Of a DNA stretch of 64,000 nt, positions 25,480-33,758 are shown piece after piece. Position numbers and translations under genes: made by a program. A model generated the notes under the pieces. It saw only the letters and a program-made list of their open reading frames with translations, was not told where the DNA came from and did not search any database. How positions within the stretch are numbered: the first letter of the stretch is position 1; every line of letters starts with the position of its first letter. This DNA is from Actinomadura kijaniata NBRC 14229 (GTDB lineage: Bacteria > Actinomycetota > Actinomycetes > Streptosporangiales > Streptosporangiaceae). The stretch covers positions 1-64,000 of the forward strand of contig NZ_BCQR01000010.1 of the NCBI RefSeq assembly GCF_001552175.1, given 5' to 3'.

Positions 25480-26379
25480 TCAGATCCAGGCGTTCGGAAC
25501 TTGCGGGGCGTCGTCGTTGAGGACGGCGCCCTCGATGAGGCCGTAGGGGCGGTCGGCCGCGAAGAAGACCTCGTTGTCGTTGTCCATTCCGAACGGCGAC
25601 AGGTCCACCACGAAGTGATGCTTGTTCGGCATGGCCATGCGGACCTCGACGATCTCGCGGCGCTCGTTCAGGACGCGGCGTCCCATCTGGTAGAGGGTCT
25701 GCTGGAGCGACAGCGAGTGGGTCTCGGCGAACGCCTCCAGCAGGCACCGGCGCGCGTCCCGGTAGGAGCGGCCCCAGCCGGAGTCGGTGCCCCGGTGCCG
25801 CCACCGCGCGGTGACCTCGGTGGCGAGGATGCGGTCGTGGGTGGGGGCGAGGGTGGTGTACTCGTCCTCGATGTAGCCGTAGAACTCACTGCCCGTGGAA
25901 TTGAGCACGACGAGGTTCTTCAGGCCCGACACCACCGACTCGTCGCCGTCGCTGCCGTCGCTGTGGACCAGCGCCGTCCGCACCTCGGTGCCGCCCCGCA
26001 CGAACGAGTGCTGCTTGTCGCGCAGCCCCAGGTGAGGGGCGTCCTCGACCGGGATGCGCTCCCAGGAGTACTCCTCGACCTCCACCCGGGCGTGGTGGAT
26101 GGTCGGCTGGGAGTCCACGAAGTGCCGCGCCAGCAGCAGCGCGAACTCCTCGATCTCGCCGATGCCGTACTTCTTCGCGAACGCGAACACCGTGTTCTTC
26201 TGGGTGTCGGTCGGCAGCACCGCCGCGTTGTCTCCGGTCAGATGGACCTCGTCCATGTCGCCGGACAGCGAGACGCTGACGTTGCAGTCCTTGATGCGGT
26301 GCACCCCGCCGTCCTTGGTGACGCGCACGACGCGCGTCTCCGCCTTCCCGTAGCGGTTGGGGCCGAGAACGATGGCCAT
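25480..26379 (-). CDS. uox: Urate oxidase (uricase)
   Basis: A 299-residue cofactor-free uricase forming 5-hydroxyisourate from urate and O2. Signatures: LGPNRYGKAETRVVRV at the N-terminus, NAAVLPTDTQKNTVFAFAKK (the conserved Thr and Lys, residues ~52-71), FALLLARHFVDSQP, LVVLNSTGSEFYGY, and NKHHFVVDLSPFGMDNDNEV near the C-terminus. It is encoded six bases after the HIU hydrolase gene, in pathway order. Confidence 0.96.
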   Translation of the reverse strand: MAIVLGPNRYGKAETRVVRVTKDGGVHRIKDCNVSVSLSGDMDEVHLTGDNAAVLPTDTQKNTVFAFAKKYGIGEIEEFALLLARHFVDSQPTIHHARVEVEEYSWERIPVEDAPHLGLRDKQHSFVRGGTEVRTALVHSDGSDGDESVVSGLKNLVVLNSTGSEFYGYIEDEYTTLAPTHDRILATEVTARWRHRGTDSGWGRSYRDARRCLLEAFAETHSLSLQQTLYQMGRRVLNERREIVEVRMAMPNKHHFVVDLSPFGMDNDNEVFFAADRPYGLIEGAVLNDDAPQVPNAWI

Positions 26380-26385
26380 CTGGTC

Positions 26386-26700
26386 TTAGCTCCCTCGGTA
26401 GGTCGAGTAGGCGAACGGGCTGAGCAGCAGCGGCACGTGGTAGTGCTGCGCCGGGTCGGTGATGGTGAACGCGACGGCGACCTCGGGGTAGAAGTCCGAG
26501 AGCCCCCCGGTGTCGAAGGTCAGCCGGTAGGTCCCCGCGCCGGCCTCGGCCCCGCCCCACTCCCTGATCCGCCCGTCGGCGTCGGTCCTGGCCTCGGCCA
26601 GCGGTGTCCAGGCCGTGCCGTCGCGGCGTTCCAGCCGGACCGGCAGGCCCTCGGCGGGCCGGCCGCGCGCGGCGTCCAGCACATGGGTGGACAGGGACAT
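26386..26700 (-). CDS. pucM: 5-Hydroxyisourate hydrolase (transthyretin-related)
   Basis: A 104-residue transthyretin-like hydrolase converting 5-hydroxyisourate to OHCU. It has the N-terminal LSTHVLDAARGRPAEGLPVRL, with active-site His6. It ends with the diagnostic tetrapeptide YRGS after HYHVPLLLSPFAYSTYRGS. The ATG at 26700 shares one base with the decarboxylase stop (TGATG). Confidence 0.96.
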   Translation of the reverse strand: MSLSTHVLDAARGRPAEGLPVRLERRDGTAWTPLAEARTDADGRIREWGGAEAGAGTYRLTFDTGGLSDFYPEVAVAFTITDPAQHYHVPLLLSPFAYSTYRGS

Positions 26701-27212
26701 CAGGCGTTCTCCTCGCTGAGAAGCTTGCTCAGCCGGATCTCGACGATCTTGGCGAGCTCGGTGCGGACGACGGCGCGTTCGGTGTCGGGGTCGTGGGTGA
26801 GGCGTTCGCGCAGGGAGGCGAGCATCCGGTCGGCGGACAGGCCGGTCGCGCAGATCAGGAACACGTGGCCGAAGCGCTCCTCGTAGGCGACATTGCCCTC
26901 GTACAGGGCCTGGCGGGTGGCGTCGGCGGCGGCGTCCATGCCGGACTGCTCGCCGCGCGACCACCGCGCCTCGCGGTCACCGCCCCCCACGCGGTCGCCG
27001 ATCCGGGGGTGGGCCGCCAGGGCCTTGTCGATCTCGGTCCAGTCCAGCGCCGCCAGGTGCCGCGCCGCGGCGGCCCGCAGACCGGCCAGGTCGTCGTAGG
27101 GCCGGTCCGCGGCGACCGCGGCCGCCCAGACGCCGGAGGCGCAGCAGGTGAGCAGCTCGGCCTCCGCCTCGGACGCGGGGAGCGCGTTGAGCCGTTCGAG
27201 GGTCACCGCCAC
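26700..27212 (-). CDS. OHCU decarboxylase
   Basis: A 170-residue 2-oxo-4-hydroxy-4-carboxy-5-ureidoimidazoline decarboxylase giving S-allantoin. The active-site segment AAHPRIGDR (His at ~67) is followed by SRGEQSGMDAA, ALYEGNVAYEERFGHVFLICATG and the final ELAKIVEIRLSKL. GTG at 27212 is chosen because GGAGG lies five bases upstream; a second GTG six bases later is less well placed. It heads the leftward uricase/XDH operon and faces pucR across ~150 bp. Confidence 0.93.
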   Translation of the reverse strand: MAVTLERLNALPASEAEAELLTCCASGVWAAAVAADRPYDDLAGLRAAAARHLAALDWTEIDKALAAHPRIGDRVGGGDREARWSRGEQSGMDAAADATRQALYEGNVAYEERFGHVFLICATGLSADRMLASLRERLTHDPDTERAVVRTELAKIVEIRLSKLLSEENA

Positions 27213-27365
27213 CTTCGCCTCCTGGTCTCTCGGTGAGTGGGGTGCTTGCAGTACACACACCGTTCCCCGGACCGGTCGAGAGACAGGAAGTCCGAACTGT
27301 GGACTGCTCGGCGCGCCCGATTTCGTGCGTTGCTCCAAGTACCCCTGGTGTTAACCTCCCCGGTC
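27213..27365. promoter_or_regulatory. Divergent control region between OHCU decarboxylase and pucR
   Basis: The 153-bp gap contains the 8-bp inverted pair GTCTCTCG (27225-27232) and CGAGAGAC (27277-27284). It is the natural place for PucR binding, but no clear -10/-35 was found. pucR has no ribosome site of note and may be leaderless. Confidence 0.45.
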
Positions 27366-28889
27366 ATGAGGCTGAGTGCGCTGCTGACCATGCCGGAGCT
27401 GCGGCTGGAGGCCGTCACCGGCCACGACGAGCTCGACCGGGTGATCCGCTGGGTGGTCACCACCGACCTGCTGGATCCGAGCCGCTATCTGTCCGGCGGG
27501 GAGCTGGTGCTGACCGGGCTCGTCTGGCGCCGGGACCCCTCCGACTCGGAGGTGTTCGTGCGGGCGCTCGCCAAGGCCGGGGTGGCGGGGCTGGCGGCGT
27601 GGGACCTGCACGCCGGCAACATCCCCGACGACCTGGTGGAGGCGTGCCGGCGGCACCGGATGCCGCTGCTGCGGGTGCCGGAGGAGGTGGCGTTCGCGAC
27701 GGTCACCGAGACGGTGGTCCGCCACCTGTCCACGGCCCGCGCCGGCGACCTGGCGGCGGTGCTGGACCGGCACCGCCAGCTGGTCGAGGGGCTGACCGAG
27801 GGCGCGGGCCTGGATCCGGTCCTGGAGCTGGTCGGCCGCGACCTGGGCATGCGCTGCTGGGTGATCACCTCGACGGGCCGGGTGGTGGCGGGCTCCCACG
27901 ACCTGCCCGCCGGCGTGGATCCGGCGTCCCTGGCCCGGGTCTTCCTGACCACGCCCCGGCTGCCGCACCGCCTGGCGGGCCCCGACGTCTCGCTGTTCCC
28001 GGTGGCGCCCGACACCACCTCCCGGGTGGCCGACTGGATGATCGCCTGTGAGGGCGACTGGGAGGAGTGGTCCGCCGAACGCCGCGCGCTGACGGCCGAG
28101 CTGGCGGCGATCGTGGCGCTGGAGCGGGCCCGGCTGGACGACCGGCTGAGCGTCGAGGGCCGGCTGGCGCAGGAGCTGATCCGTCTGATCGTCCAGGCCG
28201 CGGGGACCGACGAGATCCTGCCACGCCTGGAGCTGACGGGGCTGGACGTGCGGGCGACGTTCGTGGCGGTCGCCGCGGCGGCCCGGGGCGGCACCCTGCG
28301 CCCCGGCGAGCTGCGCACGCTGCTGCGCGAGATCCTGCCGGTCCGCCCCGTGGTCGGGCTGCTGGACGACGAGGCGATCGCCCTGCTGCCGGTGGACCGC
28401 GACCACGACATGGCGGGCGGCATCCACCAGACCCTCCAGTCCCTGAGCCCGGGCCTGTCCGACAGCGGCCTGGCGGTGGGCGTCAGCGACATCGTGGAGG
28501 CGGGCGAGCTGCGCGGCGCGGTCGAGGAGGCCCGCTACGCCCGCCGCCTGGCCGAGGGCCGGACCGACCCGGTCTGCGTGGTGGGCCACGACGAGCTGGC
28601 GACGCACGTCCTGCTGCTGGCCAGCGTCCCCGACGACGTCCGGCACATGTTCCGGGTGCGCCTGCTGGACCCGCTGCGCACCTACGACGAGGTCCACAAG
28701 GCGGACCTGATCAGGACGCTGGAGACGTTCCTCCAGAACAGCGGCTCCTGGACCCGCTGCGCCGAGCAGCTGCACCTGCACGTGAACTCGGTCCGCTACC
28801 GCATCCAGCGCATCGAGGAACTGACCGGCCGCAACCTGTCCCGCCTGGAGGACCGGGTGGACTTCTTCCTGGCCCTGCGCCTCGGGTGA
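27366..28889 (+). CDS. pucR: PucR-family transcriptional regulator of purine catabolism
   Basis: A 507-residue regulator with the PucR N-terminal domain (RLSALLTMPELRLEAVTGHD, then VTTDLLDPSRYLSGGELVLT), a central GGDEF-like region, and the C-terminal PucR helix-turn-helix LIRTLETFLQNSGSWTRCAE...HLHVNSVRYRIQRIEELTGR (residues ~447-495). It senses a purine or ureide intermediate in better-known homologues and activates or represses the degradation genes. Divergent position next to the uricase/XDH operon makes that the likely target. A hairpin follows its stop. Confidence 0.92.
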   Translation: MRLSALLTMPELRLEAVTGHDELDRVIRWVVTTDLLDPSRYLSGGELVLTGLVWRRDPSDSEVFVRALAKAGVAGLAAWDLHAGNIPDDLVEACRRHRMPLLRVPEEVAFATVTETVVRHLSTARAGDLAAVLDRHRQLVEGLTEGAGLDPVLELVGRDLGMRCWVITSTGRVVAGSHDLPAGVDPASLARVFLTTPRLPHRLAGPDVSLFPVAPDTTSRVADWMIACEGDWEEWSAERRALTAELAAIVALERARLDDRLSVEGRLAQELIRLIVQAAGTDEILPRLELTGLDVRATFVAVAAAARGGTLRPGELRTLLREILPVRPVVGLLDDEAIALLPVDRDHDMAGGIHQTLQSLSPGLSDSGLAVGVSDIVEAGELRGAVEEARYARRLAEGRTDPVCVVGHDELATHVLLLASVPDDVRHMFRVRLLDPLRTYDEVHKADLIRTLETFLQNSGSWTRCAEQLHLHVNSVRYRIQRIEELTGRNLSRLEDRVDFFLALRLG

Positions 28890-28914
28890 CGCCTGGTCAG
28901 CGTTCCCGCGCGAA

Positions 28915-28935
28915 CCGGGCGACGGCGTCGCCCGG
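28915..28935 (+). terminator. Probable pucR terminator
   Basis: Perfect 9-bp stem CCGGGCGAC/GTCGCCCGG with a GGC loop, 26 bp after the pucR stop. No T-run follows. Confidence 0.6.
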
Positions 28936-28982
28936 CAGCCGCCCGCCCCGGTTCTCCACCTTGGGTGACCCGTCACCGCGAA

Positions 28983-29043
28983 AAGATCGACAACCGGGAC
29001 ATGGAACGTTCCGATCACTACAGTGACCCGCACTGTCGATCTT
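28983..29043. repeat. Spaced 10-bp inverted repeat before a secreted protease gene
   Basis: AAGATCGACA (28983-28992) and TGTCGATCTT (29034-29043) are exact reverse complements 41 bp apart. Inside them a second pair, ACAGTG/CACTGT (29020-29025 and 29031-29036), occurs. The block ends 15 bp before the start codon, so it is a candidate operator pair or a long leader stem. Confidence 0.55.
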
Positions 29044-29058
29044 CCCCCTAGGAGAGCC

Positions 29059-30042
29059 ATGCGTGCTCTTGTACTGCTCGCCGCGACCGTGGGCGCGACC
29101 GCGCTGACGGGCGTTCCGGCCGCCCAGGCCGCGAGCTGGACCAACCAGAGCGGTGCCGCCTACCAGACCTGCACGGCCGGGCGGACCCACAACGGGGTCA
29201 CCTACACCACCTGCATCCAGCACAACGCCGGCTTCGCCAAGGTGCGGGTCGTGGTGAAGGTGGCGACCACCGCCAGGCGGGGCGTGAAGGCCAGCCCCTA
29301 CCTGCGGGTGCCCGGACGGTCCAACAACATCAGCGCCCCCAGCTGCTCGGCCACGCTGGCCGGCGGTGCGAAGAAGCAGTGCTCCACCGCGTGGCTGAAC
29401 GCCAACCGCATCGTCCAGAACGGCAACGCCGCCGTGTGGATCTCCGGCAGCCGCCGCCCCGACATGGTCGTCCGGGGCATGAACCTGGACGCCAAAAAGC
29501 AGGAGAACTCCGTCAAGTACTGCGGGCCCGCGACCGTCCAGGCGGCGCTGCTGACCATGAAGGGCTCGGCCCCGTCCCAGGACACCCTGGCCAACAGCGA
29601 CAACCTGCAGACCAACCGGTACGGCTTCACCTGGCCGTACCGGCTGGACGACGCCCTGAACCGGTACAAGCCGTCCTCGGTGGGCCGGTACGCGCTGTAC
29701 GACATCGCCCCGGTCGGGCAGTCGTCGGAGATCGCCTTCCGCCTCATCCACCAGTCGATCAGCGCCGGCCAGCCGGTGGTCTACCTGGTGGACCCGTCCA
29801 AGCTGCCGTGGTCGAGCAACCCGACCGGCACCAGCGTGCGGCACTACATCCTGCTGCACGGCTACGCCGCGCAGAAGACCACCACCGACACCAACCTCAA
29901 CGGCGGCCAGATCGTGCACCGGTTCTCGGCCTGGGACCCGGCCCGCGGCACCTCGCACACCATCACCGTGCCGCAGCTGATCCGCGCCTCCACCACCTCC
30001 CAGTACATCGACGACAACCTGGTGTTCGCCGCGCGGAAGTGA
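29059..30042 (+). CDS. Secreted C39-like cysteine peptidase
   Basis: A 327-residue exported protein. The signal peptide MRALVLLAATVGATALTGVP ends near AQA (residue ~24). An N-terminal domain of ~120 residues with six cysteines precedes a papain-like domain: YCGPATVQAAL with catalytic Cys155, RHYILLHGY with His262, and SAWDPARG with Asp293. These three match the peptidase C39-like triad. The ATG at 29059 has AGGAGAG upstream. No export ABC transporter or bacteriocin precursor gene is nearby, so it is a free secreted hydrolase rather than a leader peptidase. The target is unknown. Confidence 0.82.
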   Translation: MRALVLLAATVGATALTGVPAAQAASWTNQSGAAYQTCTAGRTHNGVTYTTCIQHNAGFAKVRVVVKVATTARRGVKASPYLRVPGRSNNISAPSCSATLAGGAKKQCSTAWLNANRIVQNGNAAVWISGSRRPDMVVRGMNLDAKKQENSVKYCGPATVQAALLTMKGSAPSQDTLANSDNLQTNRYGFTWPYRLDDALNRYKPSSVGRYALYDIAPVGQSSEIAFRLIHQSISAGQPVVYLVDPSKLPWSSNPTGTSVRHYILLHGYAAQKTTTDTNLNGGQIVHRFSAWDPARGTSHTITVPQLIRASTTSQYIDDNLVFAARK

Positions 30043-30134
30043 CCGCGCGGAAACGACCCTCGGGGCGGGCCGGAAGGCCCCGCCCGCCCCGAACGGCCTG
30101 GCACTGTCACAGGCGGCTGGCATCATGCCCCGCC

Positions 30135-30734
30135 ATGGACTGGAACACCGCCCTCAAGCAGACCCTCGCGCGGCACGGGACCCGTTCGGACGATCCTCCG
30201 GAAGGGGACTTCCGGCAGATCGGCACCCTGCACGTGCGCGGGGGCCGGGTCACGTTAGGGGCTCTCGGCGAGGACGATCACCCCGCCTTCCCGCTGCCCG
30301 ACGGTCCGGCGCGGGTGTTCGCCGTCTACGAGGACGGCGGACGGGACGCACCGTGCCACCGGATCGTCACGGCGGTGGCGGTGGTCCCGGAGCACCTCGC
30401 CCCCGGCGAGATCGTCGCCGCCCCGGCGAGCGAGGCCGACGCCGCCGGTCCGGCGCCGGGCGTCGCGGTCCTGTTCACGCGGCGACCGCGAGCGGAGGCC
30501 GACGTCGTCGGGGCGATGGCGGCGGCGCTGAACTCCACCGTGGACCGCCACCGCGACGCCGCGCTGGCCGCCCTGGCGGCCCAGGAGGGCGACCCGGTGC
30601 TGGTGCTGGCCCCGTACGGGGAGGCGAACGTCTTCCTCCTGCCGACCAGCGCCGCGAACGCGACCGGCGTCCTGGTCGGCGACGGCGCCTACCTGATCTG
30701 GTCGGGCCTCGCCCCCGCCCGGCCACCGGCCTGA
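30135..30734 (+). CDS. Hypothetical protein, 199 residues
   Basis: A soluble protein without signal peptide or membrane helix, beginning MDWNTALKQTLARHGTRSDD. It looks two-lobed: a region with FPLPDGPARVFAVYEDGG and CHRIVTAVAVVPEHLAPGE, then NSTVDRHRDAALAALAAQEG and VLVLAPYGEANVFLLPTS. I do not recognise the family. It is alone on its transcript, 92 bp after the secreted protease gene, with convergent or distant neighbours. Codon use is normal for the window. Confidence 0.7.
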   Translation: MDWNTALKQTLARHGTRSDDPPEGDFRQIGTLHVRGGRVTLGALGEDDHPAFPLPDGPARVFAVYEDGGRDAPCHRIVTAVAVVPEHLAPGEIVAAPASEADAAGPAPGVAVLFTRRPRAEADVVGAMAAALNSTVDRHRDAALAALAAQEGDPVLVLAPYGEANVFLLPTSAANATGVLVGDGAYLIWSGLAPARPPA

Positions 30735-31124
30735 CGGGGCCTCATTCCGCACCCTCGGATCGCCAGGGGCGCGCCGAAGCCGGGCGGCGACCGCGCGGGG
30801 CGTCGCGGTGAAGCGCCCTTTCTTCAGTGTCACGCTGCAGAACGTCACCGGGGGCGCGGTCCATCTGCGCGGCACGCGGGTGACCGGGCTGAGGTGCGGC
30901 CCGCCCCTGCGGGGGACCCGCGTCCAGAGCGGCGGAGGGGTCGACCCGCTGATGCCGCGCGCCGCTCGTCTTCCCCCGGATCCCGGAGCGCCGACTCTCC
31001 CGCGAGGGCAACGACGGGATCGACGAGAAGTCCGCCCGGCCCTTCAGCCATTCCCTTCCCCGGGAGGGGGGAGACCGATGGTGGCCGCACGGCGCGATCC
31101 GCCCAGGGCTGCGCGCCGCGCCCG
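30735..31124. other. Non-coding 390-bp stretch
   Basis: No reading frame here has convincing codon bias or a known product. A frame from 30808 could encode ~180 residues but is Arg/Pro-rich, runs antisense into the SDR gene and resembles out-of-frame translation. No repeat or RNA structure of note was seen. Confidence 0.5.
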
Positions 31125-31850
31125 TCACCAGGGCACCGGTCCGGCGTCCTCGAAGAAGCTTCCGGTCGGGCCGTCGTCGGGCAGGGTGGCGAGCCGGATC
31201 CCGATCGCCGCGCCCTGCTCGGGGGTGCGGACGCCGCGGAAGCCGTTGAGATCGGTCGCGCAGAAGCCGGGGCAGCCGGCGTTGATCAGGATTCCGGTGC
31301 CGTGCAGCTCCTTGGCGTACTGGACGGTGACGGCGTTGAGGAACGTCTTCGACGTCGTGTAGGCGGCGGAGATCGGGCCGGTCTCGGCCCCGGGGGTGGT
31401 CTGCCGGGTGAGCGAGCCGACACTGCTGGACATGTTGACGATCCGCGGCGACGCCGAGCGGCGCAGCAGCGGCAGCAGGGCGTTGGTGACGCGGATGACG
31501 CCGATCACGTTGGTCTCCACGACGGCCCGCACGGTGCCGGGGTCGACCCGGGTGGGCTCCTGCGGGACGCCGCCGGTGATGGCGGCGTTGTTGACGAGCA
31601 CGTCGAGCCGGCCCGCGCGCTCCTCGATCAGCCTGGCCGCGGCGGCCACGCTCGCGTCGTCGGTCACGTCGAGCGGCACGCCGAACACGTCCGCCCCGGC
31701 CGCGCGCAGCTTCGCCACCGCGGTCTCCCGGCGCCGCTCGTCCCGGGCGCCGAGGCCGACGCTCCAGCCGAGCCCGCCCAGCCCGGCGGCGATCTCGTAT
31801 CCGATTCCCTTGTTCGCGCCGGTGACCAGCGCGATCCTCTGTTCGCTCAT
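31125..31850 (-). CDS. Short-chain dehydrogenase/reductase
   Basis: A 241-residue classical SDR. The NAD(P) motif TGANKGIG is at residues ~11-18, NNAAITGG at ~87-94, the catalytic Ser in MSSSVGSL, and Tyr/Lys in AAYTTSKTFLNA (YxxxK). The C-terminal segment has GCPGFCATDLNGF. The ATG at 31850 is preferred over a GTG six bases earlier. It is divergent from a LysR regulator, whose palindromic site lies between them, so the LysR protein probably controls it. The substrate is unknown. Confidence 0.9.
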   Translation of the reverse strand: MSEQRIALVTGANKGIGYEIAAGLGGLGWSVGLGARDERRRETAVAKLRAAGADVFGVPLDVTDDASVAAAARLIEERAGRLDVLVNNAAITGGVPQEPTRVDPGTVRAVVETNVIGVIRVTNALLPLLRRSASPRIVNMSSSVGSLTRQTTPGAETGPISAAYTTSKTFLNAVTVQYAKELHGTGILINAGCPGFCATDLNGFRGVRTPEQGAAIGIRLATLPDDGPTGSFFEDAGPVPW

Positions 31851-31907
31851 GCCCACGATCCTGTCCGCCCGCCCGGCGCGACCTCCAACACCGTCTGGGT
31901 GGGCCGT

Positions 31908-31924
31908 GATACCCGCCGGGTATC
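31908..31924. promoter_or_regulatory. LysR-type operator
   Basis: GATACCCG-C-CGGGTATC is a perfect 8-1-8 palindrome containing T-N11-A (31910-31922), the LysR-type recognition pattern. It sits 8 bp before the LysR start codon and 57 bp from the divergent SDR start. Confidence 0.8.
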
Positions 31925-31932
31925 GTGAGCCC

Positions 31933-32811
31933 GTGGAGACCCGGGAGCTGCGCTACTTCGTCGCCGTCGCCGAGGAGCTGCATTTCGGACGCGCGGCGCA
32001 GCGGCTCGGGATGGCCCAGCCGCCGCTGTCGCGGGCGATCCAGCGGCTCGAAAGGCGGCTCGGGGTGACGCTGTTCGACCGCACCAACCGCACCATCGCG
32101 CTGACCGAGGCCGGAACGGTGCTGCTGCGCGAGGGGCGGGCGGCCCTCGACGCCGTCGCCGCCGCCGAGCGCCGCACCCGCCGCGCCGTGTCGGGCCGCC
32201 CGGGCCTGGTCCTGGTCACCAAGGCCGGAGCCACCGGCGAACTGCTGTCGAAGCTGCTCGACGCCTACGCCGCCGAACCCGGCGCGGCGACCGTCGACGT
32301 GCTGCTGTGCCAGCCCGGTGAGCAGGAACGGCTGCTGCGCGACGGACGGGCCGACGTGGCGCTGCTGCACCGGCCGTTCGACTCCACGAGCGGGCTCGAC
32401 GCCGAGGAGCTGTACACGGAAGGACAGGTGGCGGTGCTGCCGGCGGCGCACCCCCTCACGAACCGGCCGCACCTGCGCACGGCCGACGTCGCCGCGTTGC
32501 CCGGCCTTCCGCTGCCGCGCTGGCCGGGCCCCGGCGGCACGTACCCGCCCGGTCCCGGCCCCGAGGTCCGGGACCACGCGCAGTTGCTGCAGCTCATCGC
32601 GCTCGGCCGGGCCTCGGCGATCCTGCCGGACTCGTGCCTGCCCCACCTGGACCCGAGGCTGGCCGCCGTGCCGGTGCTGGACGCGGCACCCGTGACGACG
32701 GTCATCGCCTGGCCTCCCCACAGCCGCTCCCTGCCCCTGGCCGCCCTGATCCGGATCGCCCTCCGCCTGGGGTCCGAGCACGGGTCGGCCGCCCTCGTCC
32801 AGGGTGGCTGA
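31933..32811 (+). CDS. LysR-family transcriptional regulator
   Basis: A 292-residue LTTR. The winged helix-turn-helix is METRELRYFVAVAEELHFGR followed by AAQRLGMAQPPLSRAIQRLE and RRLGVTLFDRTNR (residues ~1-62). A type-2 periplasmic effector domain follows. GTG at 31933 is the natural start because the family begins one or two residues before ELRYF. It overlaps no neighbour. The perfect palindrome just upstream indicates autoregulation and control of the divergent SDR gene. Confidence 0.93.
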   Translation: METRELRYFVAVAEELHFGRAAQRLGMAQPPLSRAIQRLERRLGVTLFDRTNRTIALTEAGTVLLREGRAALDAVAAAERRTRRAVSGRPGLVLVTKAGATGELLSKLLDAYAAEPGAATVDVLLCQPGEQERLLRDGRADVALLHRPFDSTSGLDAEELYTEGQVAVLPAAHPLTNRPHLRTADVAALPGLPLPRWPGPGGTYPPGPGPEVRDHAQLLQLIALGRASAILPDSCLPHLDPRLAAVPVLDAAPVTTVIAWPPHSRSLPLAALIRIALRLGSEHGSAALVQGG

Positions 32812-32948
32812 GATCGTTCGAGGCGTTCAACGACGGCGATGACCGACCGAGAACGGCGGCGGTCCCGCCGTCGGCGGTGCAACGGCCCCGACGTCCTGAT
32901 CGGCGCGGTGCTCACCATCGGCAACCCGGTCGGCGCCGCTTCGAGGGG

Positions 32949-33758
32949 TCAGTCCCCGTAGCCGAGCCCGGCCAGACGTTCCGCCATGGTCCGGGCATCC
33001 TGCTCCAACCGGTCGAGGGAGACGAGTTCCCGGCCGTTGTTGCGCATCGAGGCGAACACCGCGAGGGCCGCTCCCTGGCGCACCATCACCCCTTGCTGCC
33101 GCTGGGTGTTCGGATCTCCGGGCTCGCGGGTCCGCATGGCTCCGCGGAACGCCTCGCTGCCGAAGTCCAGCCGGGTGAACTCGTCCAGCCCGTCGTCCCC
33201 GCAGCCGGTGGCGGCGCTGCGCAGCGTCCGCATGGCGGCCTTGGCCTGGCCGGTGTCCGCGAACACGATCACGGTCTCGGACCGCGACGTGCTGGTCATC
33301 TCGTTGCCCTGTTCGCTGTTCCCGTCATAGGAGAGCACGATGGCCGAACGGATTTCCGGCCGGCTGTCGTCGAAGATCCCGTCCAGCCCGACGGTGGGGT
33401 TGCAGGAGGGGAAGTCCGAATCGTTCGCCACCGACCGGACCCAGCGGTTCGGGGAGCCGGTGTTGTCGATGGGCCGCACCTGACGCCCGTGGATCAGGTC
33501 GGTCAGCACCGGCAGCCGGGGCGACGGCGGCCGGGCCGACGGAGTGGTGAGCACCGGCGGCGGCCCGGCCCTGTCGTCGTTGCCGTTGACGGCGAACGCG
33601 GTGCCGCCGAGCACGATGGCCAACGTGGCGGCCGACGCGGCGATCCGGGTGCGGGTGCGGCGACGAGCCCGGCCGAGGATCGCGGCCGCGTCCGGGGCGA
33701 CCAGGTCGTCGGTGACGGCGCGGCGGAGCTCGCCGAAGGCGGTGTCGAGGTCACGCAT
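32949..33758 (-). CDS. Membrane-anchored partner of the sigma factor (anti-sigma-like)
   Basis: A 269-residue single-pass protein: cytoplasmic N-terminus MRDLDTAFGELRRAVTDDLV, basic stretch RARRRTRTR, one membrane helix at ~40-57 (IAASAATLAIVLGGTAFAV), then an extracellular domain. No HxxxCxxC zinc motif is present, so it is not a ZAS-type anti-sigma factor. Its ATG overlaps the sigma gene stop by 8 bases, giving tight coupling. By position it may bind or sense for the sigma factor; function beyond that is unknown. GGAGGAG precedes the start. Confidence 0.75.
   Translation of the reverse strand: MRDLDTAFGELRRAVTDDLVAPDAAAILGRARRRTRTRIAASAATLAIVLGGTAFAVNGNDDRAGPPPVLTTPSARPPSPRLPVLTDLIHGRQVRPIDNTGSPNRWVRSVANDSDFPSCNPTVGLDGIFDDSRPEIRSAIVLSYDGNSEQGNEMTSTSRSETVIVFADTGQAKAAMRTLRSAATGCGDDGLDEFTRLDFGSEAFRGAMRTREPGDPNTQRQQGVMVRQGAALAVFASMRNNGRELVSLDRLEQDARTMAERLAGLGYGD

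Noticed and set aside
30808..31362. 184-residue plus-strand frame
   Set aside because: Arg/Pro-rich, antisense to the SDR gene for its second half, no domain or ribosome site.
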